Part shown: in pieces, positions 1 to 5,788 of the stretch
Numbering within the stretch: position 1 is the first letter of the stretch
Layout: every line of letters starts with the position of its first letter
NCBI GenBank assembly: GCA_964372375.1
Contig: CAYJQF010000010.1
Location: 1 to 19,190 of the forward strand
DNA length: 19,190 nucleotides
Direction of reading: 5' to 3'
Source of the DNA: SICV01 sp964372375
GTDB taxonomy: Archaea > Nanobdellota > Nanobdellia > Pacearchaeales > GW2011-AR1
The notes under the pieces: model-generated
Databases searched by the model: none
Told to the model about the DNA's origin: nothing
What the model saw: the letters and a program-made list of their open reading frames with translations, nothing else
Translations under genes and position numbers: made by a program

Positions 1-679
1 GCTGTTTCCGCTCACTCTTGGAAAGCTGGTCATACGGCTTCGAAGGAGGATTGTCCTTAATTGCCTGCTCAACTTTGCTAAGAAAATCCTGCGCCTGCTC
101 GGCACTGATGCCCTCTTTCGTCGGCTTCCCTTTCGTATCTACAGGATTCGTCAGCGTTTCCTTACCTTGCTTAGTAATGTCAGCAAGTTCTTCTTTTGCC
201 TGCTTCGCCATTTCAGAAGCAGAAGGAGGAGTATAGCCTGAATTATCCTCCTGATTAGACACTTGATAGCCGGTCGAACGTGAAATAAGAGCAAGAAGGT
301 GAGAAAAGAGAGAAGACATACTTCCTCCGTTAGATGCTGATACTTCGCTCACCTGCGCTCCCAGCGCTTGTGCAGAAAATCGCCTAAAAAGTTCGGTCTT
401 TAACGTATCATCAGAGGAAAGAGGCAATAACAAACACGGCGTCTTTGATGCGGTAGGACAACGCACCATCCCGTTCGCAGGCACAGTATTTGACAGGTAA
501 ATGAGCGTCTGCGGATCCACCACATTCAGAGCATACCCTTTAGCCCAAAAAGTTAAATCAAGTTGCGTAAAGGTTCCATCCTGGGTAGTATCAAACTGAA
601 TCGTTGCTTGTGCAGTAACACGAGCAAGACAGACAGTCAGAAGAAGTATACAACACAAGAAAAAGATACCTGGTTTCAT
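1..679 (-). CDS. Secreted protein of unknown function, C-terminus cut by window edge
   Basis: The frame is open for 226 codons from an ATG at 679-677 to the left edge, so the C-terminus is missing. The N-terminus (MKPGIFFLCCILLLTVCLAR) is a typical signal peptide: short basic start, hydrophobic core with Cys residues, then a small-residue region (VTAQA) suited to cleavage. Residues 25-90 look like a beta-rich extracellular domain with two Cys (in MVRCPTASKTPCLLL) that could form a disulfide. After about residue 150 the protein becomes charged, rich in Lys, Glu and Pro, and probably helical or disordered. The ATG overlaps the TGA of the upstream gene (ATGA), so the two are translationally coupled. 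I recognise no family. A cell-surface or surface-assembly role is inferred from the signal peptide and the neighbour. Confidence 0.75.
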   Translation of the reverse strand, partial: MKPGIFFLCCILLLTVCLARVTAQATIQFDTTQDGTFTQLDLTFWAKGYALNVVDPQTLIYLSNTVPANGMVRCPTASKTPCLLLPLSSDDTLKTELFRRFSAQALGAQVSEVSASNGGSMSSLFSHLLALISRSTGYQVSNQEDNSGYTPPSASEMAKQAKEELADITKQGKETLTNPVDTKGKPTKEGISAEQAQDFLSKVEQAIKDNPPSKPYDQLSKSERKQ

Positions 680-1140
680 AGGCATACACGCACATCACGA
701 ATTTCTTGCTCTTTATACTTGGTTACAGGATCAGTAGGATCAACTGCAGTTATCAGTCTTCCAACGGGAGCTTCACCAGCAGACACACGATAGGTAATAG
801 AAGTATCTTTCATGGCTAAGCCGCCGCGCCAGAACAACCAGGCAACTTTCCCCGTTTCCCCATCATATACCAACGGCTCGGGCTTGAACACGGAAGCATT
901 TAAACCAGGAGCAAACCGATCTTCAACCAGGAAAGCAGACTTTTGAATCCCGCTTACCTGAACACGCAAATGCACCAGCTGCCCTGTGCTATCAGAAGTA
1001 ATGCTCCGCTCCACACACACGTGCCGGGGAACAAACAAGGGAATCACGAACCAAAGCAAGAGTATGAGAATAACGGCGGCAACAGCCACAAGTACCAGCC
1101 ATTTCTGAATAGAAAGCGCACCGCTTTTTCCATGAATCAT
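676..1140 (-). CDS. Membrane-anchored surface protein with pilin-like N-terminus and beta domain
   Basis: The 154-aa protein has one N-terminal membrane segment (about residues 14-36) followed by an extracellular beta-rich domain. The start (GKSGALSIQKWLVLV) resembles the archaeal class III, type-IV-pilin-like signal, in which cleavage follows Gly and the new N-terminus reads xxSxE before the hydrophobic stretch; here the Glu is replaced by Gln. The region around residues 80-135 follows a pattern seen in many prokaryotic surface proteins: PGL, then YDGETGKVAWLFW, then SITYRVSAGEAPVG, a beta-sandwich resembling conserved-repeat or dockerin-adjacent modules. A TATA element sits about 30 bp upstream, giving a leader of only a few nucleotides. 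It is first in a two-gene unit with the secreted protein downstream. Function beyond surface location is unknown. Confidence 0.7.
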   Translation of the reverse strand: MIHGKSGALSIQKWLVLVAVAAVILILLLWFVIPLFVPRHVCVERSITSDSTGQLVHLRVQVSGIQKSAFLVEDRFAPGLNASVFKPEPLVYDGETGKVAWLFWRGGLAMKDTSITYRVSAGEAPVGRLITAVDPTDPVTKYKEQEIRDVRVCL

Positions 1141-1165
1141 ACTATTTTAATAAAGAACGAGTGAA

Positions 1166-1175
1166 GTATTTAAAG
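1166..1175 (-). promoter_or_regulatory. TATA element of the surface-protein operon
   Basis: Minus-strand CTTTAAATAC is centred about 30 bp upstream of the ATG at 1140. Archaeal TATA boxes lie about 26 bp from the transcript start, which predicts a leader of only a few bases. Confidence 0.5.
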
Positions 1176-1199
1176 ATTCTCACTCCATAGGAAGCAAGT

Positions 1200-1210
1200 A
1201 TTTTTATAGT
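1200..1210 (+). promoter_or_regulatory. TATA element of hisS (leaderless)
   Basis: Plus-strand ATTTTTATAGT is centred about 25 bp before the hisS ATG at 1230, so the transcript should begin at or next to the start codon. A GAGG lies only 1-2 nt before the ATG, too close to act as a ribosome binding site. Confidence 0.55.
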
Positions 1211-1229
1211 ACTGAAATAAAAGAGAGGT

Positions 1230-2480
1230 ATGATCATAGAAGTAGACACAGTAAAGGGTTTCCAGGATTACTTGCCTCCTGAATCAGTGAAACGGAAAAA
1301 GATCAGAGAGATTGTAGAAAAATGGTACCGTCTATATGGCTTTGTCCCAGTGGAAACGCCCATCATAGAATTTGATGAACTGATGAAATCAACTAATTTG
1401 CCCAGTGAAGAAGAGGACGAGGCAATATCTGACCGTTTTAGGCTGAAAGATCGGGGAGGCAGAAATCTTGGTTTACGGTATGAATTTACGTTTCAATTAG
1501 CAAGAATCCTAAAACAAAACCCCAATCTGAAACTTCCATTTAAGCGATACCAAATCGGGGAGAACTTCAGGGATGAGCCTTTGCGTGCCGGCCGAACCAG
1601 ACAATTCACGCAGTGCGATATAGATACGATTGGCGATGCTTCAATACTTGCCGATGCGGAATGCTTAGCAGTACTCGCAGACATTTTTCAAGAGCTGGGC
1701 ATCGAAGCAGAAGTACAAATAAATAACCGAAAGTTGCTTGATGCACTAATTGAAAGTGTGGAAATACCAGCAAAGAAACAAATACTGCGGGAGCTCGATA
1801 AAATGGATAAAACAGGAGAAGACCAAGTGAAGACAAACCTCAAAAAATATGCTGATGCAAACCAGATTCTTACCCTGTTCAAGCTCCTTGAGAAAGACCT
1901 TACTTTCTTTAAGAAAAATGCTTTTGAAGGCACGGATGAAGTGATCTCACTAATAGAAACCTGTAAGATATATGGTTTTTCACCCAAACTGCGCACCACT
2001 CTCGTGCGTGGCTTCAGCTACTACACTGGAAACATCTTTGAAGTAGTGCTTAAAGGCACGAAAACAGCAATCGCTGGAGGCGGGAGATATGACACAACTA
2101 TAGGCAAATATCTGAACAAGCAAATCCCTGCAGTGGGTATCTCATTCAGCCTTGAGGCGCTGATGAGCCTCTGTCCAAGTGCAATCAACGCGCTTGCCGT
2201 AGAACCGCAAGCACGGGTGCAGCTCATTTCTATCAATCAAGATAAAGCAGTCATAAAAATTGCTCGAAAACTCCGCACCGAAGGAATAGCGTGCACTGCA
2301 AGCTTCGACAAAGTGGGCAAGGCCTTAGAATATGCCAATGCCTCGGGAATTCCTCAGGTTATCTTTGTAGGAGAAGATGAAATAAAGAAGAAAAAATACA
2401 AGCTCAGAGACATGAAAACGGGGAAAGAACGGGAATTGGCTCTTACAACCATCATCAAAGAACTGCAAGAGAGAGCATAA
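1230..2480 (+). CDS. hisS: Histidyl-tRNA synthetase
   Basis: The enzyme charges tRNA-His with histidine in the cytoplasm (class II aminoacyl-tRNA synthetase). At 416 aa the length is normal. Class II and HisRS-specific signatures appear in order: KGFQDYLPPE at residues 9-18, LRYEF (82-86) for ATP/histidine binding, motif 2 FRDEPLRAGRTRQFTQCDID (113-132), the histidine-binding segment LVRGFSYYTG (258-267) and GGGRYD (283-288). The C-terminal 90 residues form the anticodon-binding domain, including IPQVIFVGEDEIKKKKYKLRDMKTG in pieces. The start at 1230 gives the expected N-terminus and fits the TATA spacing. It is a single-gene unit, divergent from the surface operon and convergent with scpA. 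Confidence 0.97.
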   Translation: MIIEVDTVKGFQDYLPPESVKRKKIREIVEKWYRLYGFVPVETPIIEFDELMKSTNLPSEEEDEAISDRFRLKDRGGRNLGLRYEFTFQLARILKQNPNLKLPFKRYQIGENFRDEPLRAGRTRQFTQCDIDTIGDASILADAECLAVLADIFQELGIEAEVQINNRKLLDALIESVEIPAKKQILRELDKMDKTGEDQVKTNLKKYADANQILTLFKLLEKDLTFFKKNAFEGTDEVISLIETCKIYGFSPKLRTTLVRGFSYYTGNIFEVVLKGTKTAIAGGGRYDTTIGKYLNKQIPAVGISFSLEALMSLCPSAINALAVEPQARVQLISINQDKAVIKIARKLRTEGIACTASFDKVGKALEYANASGIPQVIFVGEDEIKKKKYKLRDMKTGKERELALTTIIKELQERA

Positions 2481-2599
2481 GGACTGCTTGTTGCAATTAA
2501 TAGTAAGAGCAGCTTATTAAATCAGAGCGGAACCATAGTAACGTACATTCAAATCGTGGTAGCATAGTACTGTTAATTGCTTTTTGATATATGAGAGTA

Positions 2600-3517
2600 T
2601 TAAGAGAAAGGGTAAGAAGTGGTACTAGTATCTTCTTGCTCTTCCGGTACTGCCGCGCTCTCAGCTTCCGATACCTTGAACTCGTGCATTGCCTGCACTG
2701 CTTCCTGCCGCATCTGCTCTAATTGAGCAGCATGCTGCTGCTCATACAATTCTTTCAGGAGTATCCATATTTCATCGCCATGTTGCTCTTGTTCTAGCCA
2801 GACTTTATGCTGTGTATCTAAGTGCAGCAGAGGAACAAACGTAGCAATCTGCTCTTCCCTGCTCTTCCCTGCAAATGAAGAAAAAGCGAGCTTTTCATCC
2901 CGCGAAGCAAAAATATCCTTCAATTTGCCATGCACTTTCCTAATGCTATCCTGAATGTTAATGCGCTGTTTCGGCAGGGAAAGTTCTATTTCATACTCTT
3001 GCTGTTTCGCCACTACCACTTTCTGAATTCTCCTTGTCTCAGTCTTAAGTGCGTGACCAAGCGCTCGCATTAATTCTTCCAGAGTCACTTTCTTAAACCG
3101 AGGCAAGGGTGTCCGCACCATAAGTTCAGGTATTTCTTCATCCAGTTCAATGCGCTCCTGCGTATACACTTTCTCCTCTTTCTTTCCAAATAAGATATCA
3201 TCCAAACTGCGCAAATCCCGCTCTAACAGCAGTTCAGACTTCATACGCAACAACAAAGAAGCAGCCAATAATACTTTGCTAGAAACAAAAAAATTCGCTT
3301 CTTCCAAAGTCCGCACTTTCTCAAGAAACTTCTGACACAACAGGGAAAGATCAATATCCCACGGATCCAGCTGTTCCGTATTAATCAAATCGTAAATAAG
3401 TGCCTGCCAGCTTAACTGCTCGCTAAAGAGCAAGCCGTGAATCTGCTCCTGCCCCACCTTGCTTACAACCTTAGAGTGAACAACGCTTTCTATCTCCTCT
3501 TCCGCTTCCTCTTCCAT
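2600..3517 (-). CDS. scpA: Segregation and condensation protein A (ScpA)
   Basis: ScpA is the kleisin subunit that bridges the heads of SMC ATPases in the prokaryotic condensin complex for chromosome compaction and segregation. The 305-aa sequence has the family's N-terminal core: LIYDLINTEQLDPWDIDLS, then FLEKVRTLEEANFFVSSKV and ASLLLRMKSELLL (about residues 40-95), the region that binds the SMC neck. A winged-helix-like C-terminal segment follows (about 215-270). The acidic N-terminus and the Gln/Glu-rich tail are low complexity. No smc or scpB lies in this window. The gene stands alone and is probably leaderless: the minus-strand TATATAAA at 3538-3545 is centred about 25 bp before the ATG. 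Confidence 0.88.
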   Translation of the reverse strand: MEEEAEEEIESVVHSKVVSKVGQEQIHGLLFSEQLSWQALIYDLINTEQLDPWDIDLSLLCQKFLEKVRTLEEANFFVSSKVLLAASLLLRMKSELLLERDLRSLDDILFGKKEEKVYTQERIELDEEIPELMVRTPLPRFKKVTLEELMRALGHALKTETRRIQKVVVAKQQEYEIELSLPKQRINIQDSIRKVHGKLKDIFASRDEKLAFSSFAGKSREEQIATFVPLLHLDTQHKVWLEQEQHGDEIWILLKELYEQQHAAQLEQMRQEAVQAMHEFKVSEAESAAVPEEQEDTSTTSYPFS

Positions 3518-3536
3518 ATCGTTCTAAAGGCAAACG

Positions 3537-3545
3537 CTTTATATG
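3537..3545 (-). promoter_or_regulatory. TATA element of scpA (leaderless)
   Basis: Minus-strand CATATAAAG is centred about 24-25 bp upstream of the scpA ATG (3517). It lies inside an imperfect inverted repeat (AAGGCA at 3526-3531 with TGCCTT at 3544-3549), which may be coincidental. Confidence 0.55.
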
Positions 3546-3607
3546 CCTTCTCTTCATTCCTCTGACACAAACAAAGTTATGTTCTCATTACATAGTTACA
3601 ACAAAAC

Positions 3608-3622
3608 CGAAAGATTTAAATA
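3608..3622 (+). promoter_or_regulatory. Strong BRE/TATA promoter of the structured RNA
   Basis: The sequence CGAAAGATTTAAATA is a purine-rich BRE followed by a consensus archaeal TATA (TTTAAATA, 3615-3622, centre 3618.5). The usual 25-26 bp spacing puts the transcript start at about 3644, exactly the first base of the closing helix of the candidate RNA. Near-identical elements lie at 13398-13412 and 6557-6571. Confidence 0.65.
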
Positions 3623-3643
3623 CTACCACTCGCTAGGAATACT

Positions 3644-3814
3644 ATCACCTCTTTTTCCCAGGAGAGGACGTTTCATCGCTCTTCTTGAATGGTGGAGCCT
3701 CCTCTTCATGGGTTTATAATCTAGAAAAAGATTCTTCAAAGCCTTTCGCTTTTAAGCCCTTATGTTAAGGCAAGAAAAGCTTATCCGAATTAAGAGGAGG
3801 TGATTCTATTTTTT
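3644..3814 (+). ncRNA. Candidate structured non-coding RNA of unknown class
   Basis: The predicted start (about 3644, from the TATA at 3615-3622) coincides with the 5' strand of a 13-bp helix: 3644-3656 (ATCACCTCTTTTT) pairs with 3792-3804 (AAGAGGAGGTGAT), including two G-U pairs. A T-run (3809-3814) follows, like an archaeal intrinsic terminator, so the transcript would be about 165-171 nt with its ends paired. Inside are a stem formed by 3657-3660 with 3709-3712 and 3663-3668 with 3700-3705, and hairpins AATCT/AGATT (3718-3733), AAAGC/GCTTT (3738-3752) and CCTTA/TAAGG (3758-3770). No open frame longer than 12 codons fits. I do not find the conserved cores of RNase P RNA, SRP RNA or 5S rRNA, nor C/D boxes. 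The helices are hand-folded, without covariation support. Confidence 0.5.
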
Positions 3815-3952
3815 CTTTAGTTGCCAACCAAGGAACGCAGCAAATAAAGTGAATATCACCGCCGTTTTTATCATTCCTGCAAGAGCAGTTATACCGACTA
3901 TGAAAAGACAGAAACAGATACAGAATCAGAGCAGAAGCTTTCCACCAGTCAT
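3806..3952 (-). pseudogene. Broken or recoded small membrane protein gene
   Basis: An ATG at 3952-3950 lies 25 bp from a TATA element, like real starts in this window. Its frame reads MTGGKLLL, hits TGA (3928-3926), then stays open to TAG at 3806. After the TGA the product is strongly hydrophobic (FCICFCLFIVGITALAG, then IKTAVIFTLFAAFLGWQ) and ends KKK, the look of two membrane helices with a cytoplasmic Lys tail. Alternatively, the adjacent frame encodes YDWWKASALILYLFLSF just upstream, and removing one T from a TTTT run would join it to FIVGITALAG. I therefore favour a frameshifted or decayed gene; a genuine 22-aa peptide from the internal ATG (MIKTAVIFTL...) is also possible. Confidence 0.4.
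3809..3818 (+). terminator. T-run terminator of the structured RNA
   Basis: TTTTTTCTTT follows the 3' strand of the closing helix by four bases. T-runs alone can terminate archaeal RNA polymerase. On the other strand this run encodes the Lys tail of the broken membrane-protein gene. Confidence 0.45.
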
Positions 3953-3972
3953 AAAACTCTATGGAGAAATAC

Positions 3973-3980
3973 TATTTAAA
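3973..3980 (-). promoter_or_regulatory. TATA element of the broken membrane-protein gene
   Basis: Minus-strand TTTAAATA is centred 25 bp upstream of the ATG at 3952, matching the leaderless geometry of intact genes nearby. Confidence 0.45.
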
Positions 3981-4006
3981 TCTGTATTAACACTATTTCT
4001 TGTTCG

Positions 4007-4165
4007 TTAATTGACACTTTGAGGAACACTCTCATAGCGAACCTCATACTGAGGGAGTTGCTCCTTAAATTCAGAAATGATTTTGTGAACAGTACCCAGC
4101 CCCACGGGTTTCTTATGGCGGTTCTTATCGTAATAGAAAACTGCTAGAGTTACTTCTTCAAAAAC
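4007..4165 (-). pseudogene. Startless reading frame behind rps27ae
   Basis: After a TGA inside the end of rps27ae, this frame stays open for 52 codons and then ends in TAA at 4009-4007. It has no ATG, and its only GTG is internal (residue 20). The encoded sequence looks protein-like: VFYYDKNRHKKPVGLGTVHK, then IISEFKEQLPQYEVRYESVP. I recognise no family. It may be a gene remnant that lost its start, or a chance open frame; the mixed charged/aromatic composition slightly favours a remnant. Confidence 0.3.
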
Positions 4166-4368
4166 TCAGTATACCCGCATTTCCCGCAGCTCAAGCGGTC
4201 TTTGTGTTGTGCCAGAAAAATACCTGCCCCACACTTTACGCACATCTTCGCCCTGTTTACTTTGTCTCCAGAAATCGTGTATAGAGAATATTTCTTGCTC
4301 GTCGGCTTATTCACATGCTTCTTCTTTCCCTTCTTCTCTCCCTTGCTGCCTTCCGCTCGCTCAGACAT
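4150..4368 (-). CDS. rps27ae: Ribosomal protein S27ae (eS31)
   Basis: This is a zinc-ribbon protein of the small ribosomal subunit. The 72-aa product has a Lys-rich N-terminus (GEKKGKKKHVNK), then KYSLYTISGDKVNRAKMCVK and the zinc ribbon CVKCGAG...CGKCGYTEFLKK. The two CxxC pairs begin at about residues 43 and 61, and CGKCGYTEF is the family hallmark. Archaeal versions lack the ubiquitin-like fusion, as here. The start ATG overlaps the TAA of rps24e (TAATG), so it is the last coupled gene of the rpoE-spt4-rps24e-rps27ae operon. That S24e-S27ae pairing is common in archaea. Confidence 0.95.
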   Translation of the reverse strand: MSERAEGSKGEKKGKKKHVNKPTSKKYSLYTISGDKVNRAKMCVKCGAGIFLAQHKDRLSCGKCGYTEFLKK

Positions 4369-4640
4369 TAAGCAGGTGCCGCCTTTTTAACTTTTGGCTT
4401 CGGCTCAATCAGCTGTTTTGCTTCTTTTGAGGCATACACATACGCATGCACCAGAAATTCACTGCTGCCAAACTTGCTGTGTACTTGCTTCAATGCAATA
4501 ACATCTTTGTCCACTTTAAAGTGTGCTGCCAATTGCTCCATACATGCCTCCATGCCGGGATTGGCATCCGCTGCAAGAACTGCAGTTACTTCATGCCTCT
4601 TCAATAACTCATTATGCATACTAGTAATCATGTCCATCAT
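4368..4640 (-). CDS. rps24e: Ribosomal protein S24e (eS24)
   Basis: A small-subunit ribosomal protein of 90 aa. The family core is visible: ELLKRHEVTAVLAADANPGM (about residues 11-30), then LAAHFKVDKDVIALKQVHSK and FGSSEFLVHAYVYASKEAKQ, matching the S24e pattern of a beta hairpin, a helix, then VxVxxIxTxFG and a final beta strand. The tail is Lys/Ala-rich (PKPKVKKAAPA). The ATG overlaps the TGA of spt4 (ATGATG), and further Met codons follow at residues 2, 4 and 8, so the exact start is uncertain by a few residues. Confidence 0.92.
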   Translation of the reverse strand: MMDMITSMHNELLKRHEVTAVLAADANPGMEACMEQLAAHFKVDKDVIALKQVHSKFGSSEFLVHAYVYASKEAKQLIEPKPKVKKAAPA

Positions 4641-4825
4641 CCTAATTTAATCGTATACATCCCCTTTTTACTAATTTTAAGATTCTTTGCAATTTCAGAT
4701 TGTTCAGGATGAATAATGACTACTTTTCCCTTAAAGTTCTCAGCAGCATCTTCCGAGCCGCATCCCGGGCATTTGCTGCCTTCATATACTGCCTTGCACA
4801 ACTTGCACGCTTTTTGTGCTGCCAT
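4637..4825 (-). CDS. spt4: Transcription elongation factor Spt4 (RpoE2)
   Basis: Spt4 is a small zinc protein that pairs with Spt5 at the RNA polymerase clamp to promote processivity. The 62-aa sequence has the family plan: zinc ribbon CKLCKAVYEGSKCPGCGS (residues 7-24, two CxxC pairs), then a strand-rich part GKVVIIHPEQSEIAKNL and the C-terminal KGMYTIKLG. Its ATG shares one base with the TAA of the upstream small secreted-protein gene (TAATG), and its TGA overlaps the rps24e ATG, so translation is coupled throughout. The rpoE-spt4-rps24e order is a conserved archaeal arrangement. Confidence 0.95.
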   Translation of the reverse strand: MAAQKACKLCKAVYEGSKCPGCGSEDAAENFKGKVVIIHPEQSEIAKNLKISKKGMYTIKLG

Positions 4826-5082
4826 TACTGTGAAACCCTCTTTTGCTTTTTAAATTGATAGTTGATACATTGTGACCTTCCCCTTGGTCGCCCATTGAAT
4901 ACGCCTCTCTGTACCATCATATCAGCAGCTGTTAATAGGTGTTCTTGGCTTCCCCGATATCCGTGCATCTGTGCTTCCCGATATAATATGCCGGGAGGAA
5001 CAAAACCATACGCTCTGCCATCCTGAGCTAAACTGGTTACCGCAACTACTGCAGCAACCGCTGAAATTGCTCTTTTTTTCAT
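4825..5082 (-). CDS. Small predicted secreted protein inside the RNA polymerase operon
   Basis: The likely start is the ATG at 5082, one base after the rpoE TAA, giving 85 aa; a longer version from 5109 would run back into rpoE. MKKRAISAVAAVVAVTSLAQ looks like a signal peptide, with possible cleavage after SLA or before YGF. The remainder, about 60 residues, is basic and Gly/Arg/Gln-rich (YGFVPPGILYREAQMHGYRG, then MVQRGVFNGRPRGRSQCINY), ending in a Lys/Arg/Gln tail. A GGAGG lies 13-18 nt before the ATG. Its TAA shares a base with the spt4 ATG, which argues that it is translated. I recognise no family. An exported protein here is unexpected; a membrane-tethered or regulatory peptide is also possible. 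Confidence 0.6.
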   Translation of the reverse strand: MKKRAISAVAAVVAVTSLAQDGRAYGFVPPGILYREAQMHGYRGSQEHLLTAADMMVQRGVFNGRPRGRSQCINYQFKKQKRVSQ

Positions 5083-5083
5083 A

Positions 5084-5695
5084 TTACTTCCTGCCTCCTT
5101 TCTTACCACGCTTCTCGCCCTTTTCAGATCTCTTAGCTTCTATTTTTATAGCTTGCTCCCTCTTCCGCTTATCTTCCTTAATCCACTCTATTTTTCCTAA
5201 ACCAGGCTGCCGCATAGTCAAGCCTATTTTAGGCTCCCCGGACTTATAGCTGATTGCAACAATGCGGGCAATGCAGTCATCACCTTTTGCCAAATTGCGT
5301 TTGCTTGCCTTGCCTGAAAGCGTTCCTGTTTTGCTCAAAGAAACATAATCCTCCATAGTCTGTGAAATATGAATCATGCCCTGTGCAGGCCCAATCTGCA
5401 TGAACGCGCCAAAGTTGGTAATCTCCATAATCGTCCCATATACCAACTCGTGCAGCTCAGGTTTCCAGATTAAGAGCTTAAACAATGACTTGTAATATGC
5501 CGCGCCATCTCCCGGAATAATCACTCCGTCCTGTACTTTCTCTACAGCGATGACGGCAACCACGTGTCCCAGTTCCTTATTCACTTTATCAACATAACTC
5601 TCGTTAAGCTGCTTCTCAACTGCCTCCTGCGTCGGCAGGCCAAAGTGCTTTGGCTCAACGCGTACATGATCCTCAACTTCGGCTAGATAAAACAT
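5084..5695 (-). CDS. rpoE: DNA-directed RNA polymerase subunit Rpo7 (RpoE, RPB7 homologue)
   Basis: Rpo7 forms the RNA polymerase stalk with Rpo4, binds emerging RNA and aids open-complex formation and termination. The 203-aa protein has the N-terminal tip domain MFYLAEVEDHVRVEPKHFGL (residues 1-80) and the S1/OB domain starting at ELVYGTIMEITNFGAFMQIG (about 82-101) with GMIHISQ and KIGLTMRQPGLG. A highly basic tail of about 30 residues (KRKREQAIKIEAKRSEKGEK) extends past the usual end. It leads a five-gene unit whose starts and stops overlap or abut. The TATA element about 30 bp upstream predicts a leader of about 5 nt. Confidence 0.96.
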   Translation of the reverse strand: MFYLAEVEDHVRVEPKHFGLPTQEAVEKQLNESYVDKVNKELGHVVAVIAVEKVQDGVIIPGDGAAYYKSLFKLLIWKPELHELVYGTIMEITNFGAFMQIGPAQGMIHISQTMEDYVSLSKTGTLSGKASKRNLAKGDDCIARIVAISYKSGEPKIGLTMRQPGLGKIEWIKEDKRKREQAIKIEAKRSEKGEKRGKKGGRK

Positions 5696-5721
5696 AGTAT
5701 CTAAAGAGGCAGTAAAATTGC

Positions 5722-5729
5722 TTTAAAAA
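5722..5729 (-). promoter_or_regulatory. TATA element of the rpoE operon
   Basis: Minus-strand TTTTTAAA is centred about 30 bp upstream of the rpoE ATG at 5695. It lies within one arm of the 5723-5749 inverted repeat. Confidence 0.5.
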
Positions 5730-5749
5730 GCTTGCGCTAAGCTTTTTAA
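5723..5749. repeat. 11-bp inverted repeat between PIN gene and rpoE
   Basis: TTAAAAAGCTT (5723-5733) and AAGCTTTTTAA (5739-5749) are perfect inverted arms around GCGCT. On the minus strand this is a hairpin followed by T-rich sequence 40 bp after the PIN gene stop, so it could terminate that transcript. It also contains the rpoE TATA element, so it could instead be a binding site. Both readings are inference. Confidence 0.5.
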
Positions 5750-5788
5750 CGGCCGTACGTATGCACTGTTCTCTTCTTGCAAACATGA

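Larger units (their letters stand above)
3518..4149. other. 632-bp region without an intact protein gene
   Basis: This is the only stretch over 300 bp here without an intact gene. It holds the scpA promoter (3537-3545), a strong plus-strand promoter with a structured-RNA candidate (3611-3814), a broken small membrane-protein gene (3806-3952, minus) with its own TATA element, and a startless minus-strand reading frame (4007-4165) behind rps27ae. I see nothing interpretable in 3550-3605. Confidence 0.8.

Noticed and set aside
18..236. 72-codon plus-strand frame at the left edge
   Set aside because: It is antisense to the better supported signal-peptide protein on the minus strand, which is coupled to its upstream gene.
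3689..3724. 12-codon ORF (MVEPPLHGFII) within the RNA
   Set aside because: Too short and lacks a start context; the nearest SD-like GGAGAGG is over 20 nt upstream and lies in a predicted stem.
3644..3814. Structured RNA as RNase P RNA, SRP RNA or 5S rRNA
   Set aside because: The conserved GAGGAAAGTCC-type core of RNase P RNA, the SRP S-domain GGAAG/AGCAG loops and the 5S loop C sequence are not present, and the size does not fit.
3926..3928. In-frame TGA read as selenocysteine or tryptophan
   Set aside because: TGA is used as a normal stop elsewhere in the window (e.g. 678-676, 4639-4637, 9844-9842), and no SECIS-like element or Sec machinery is visible. A damaged gene is simpler.
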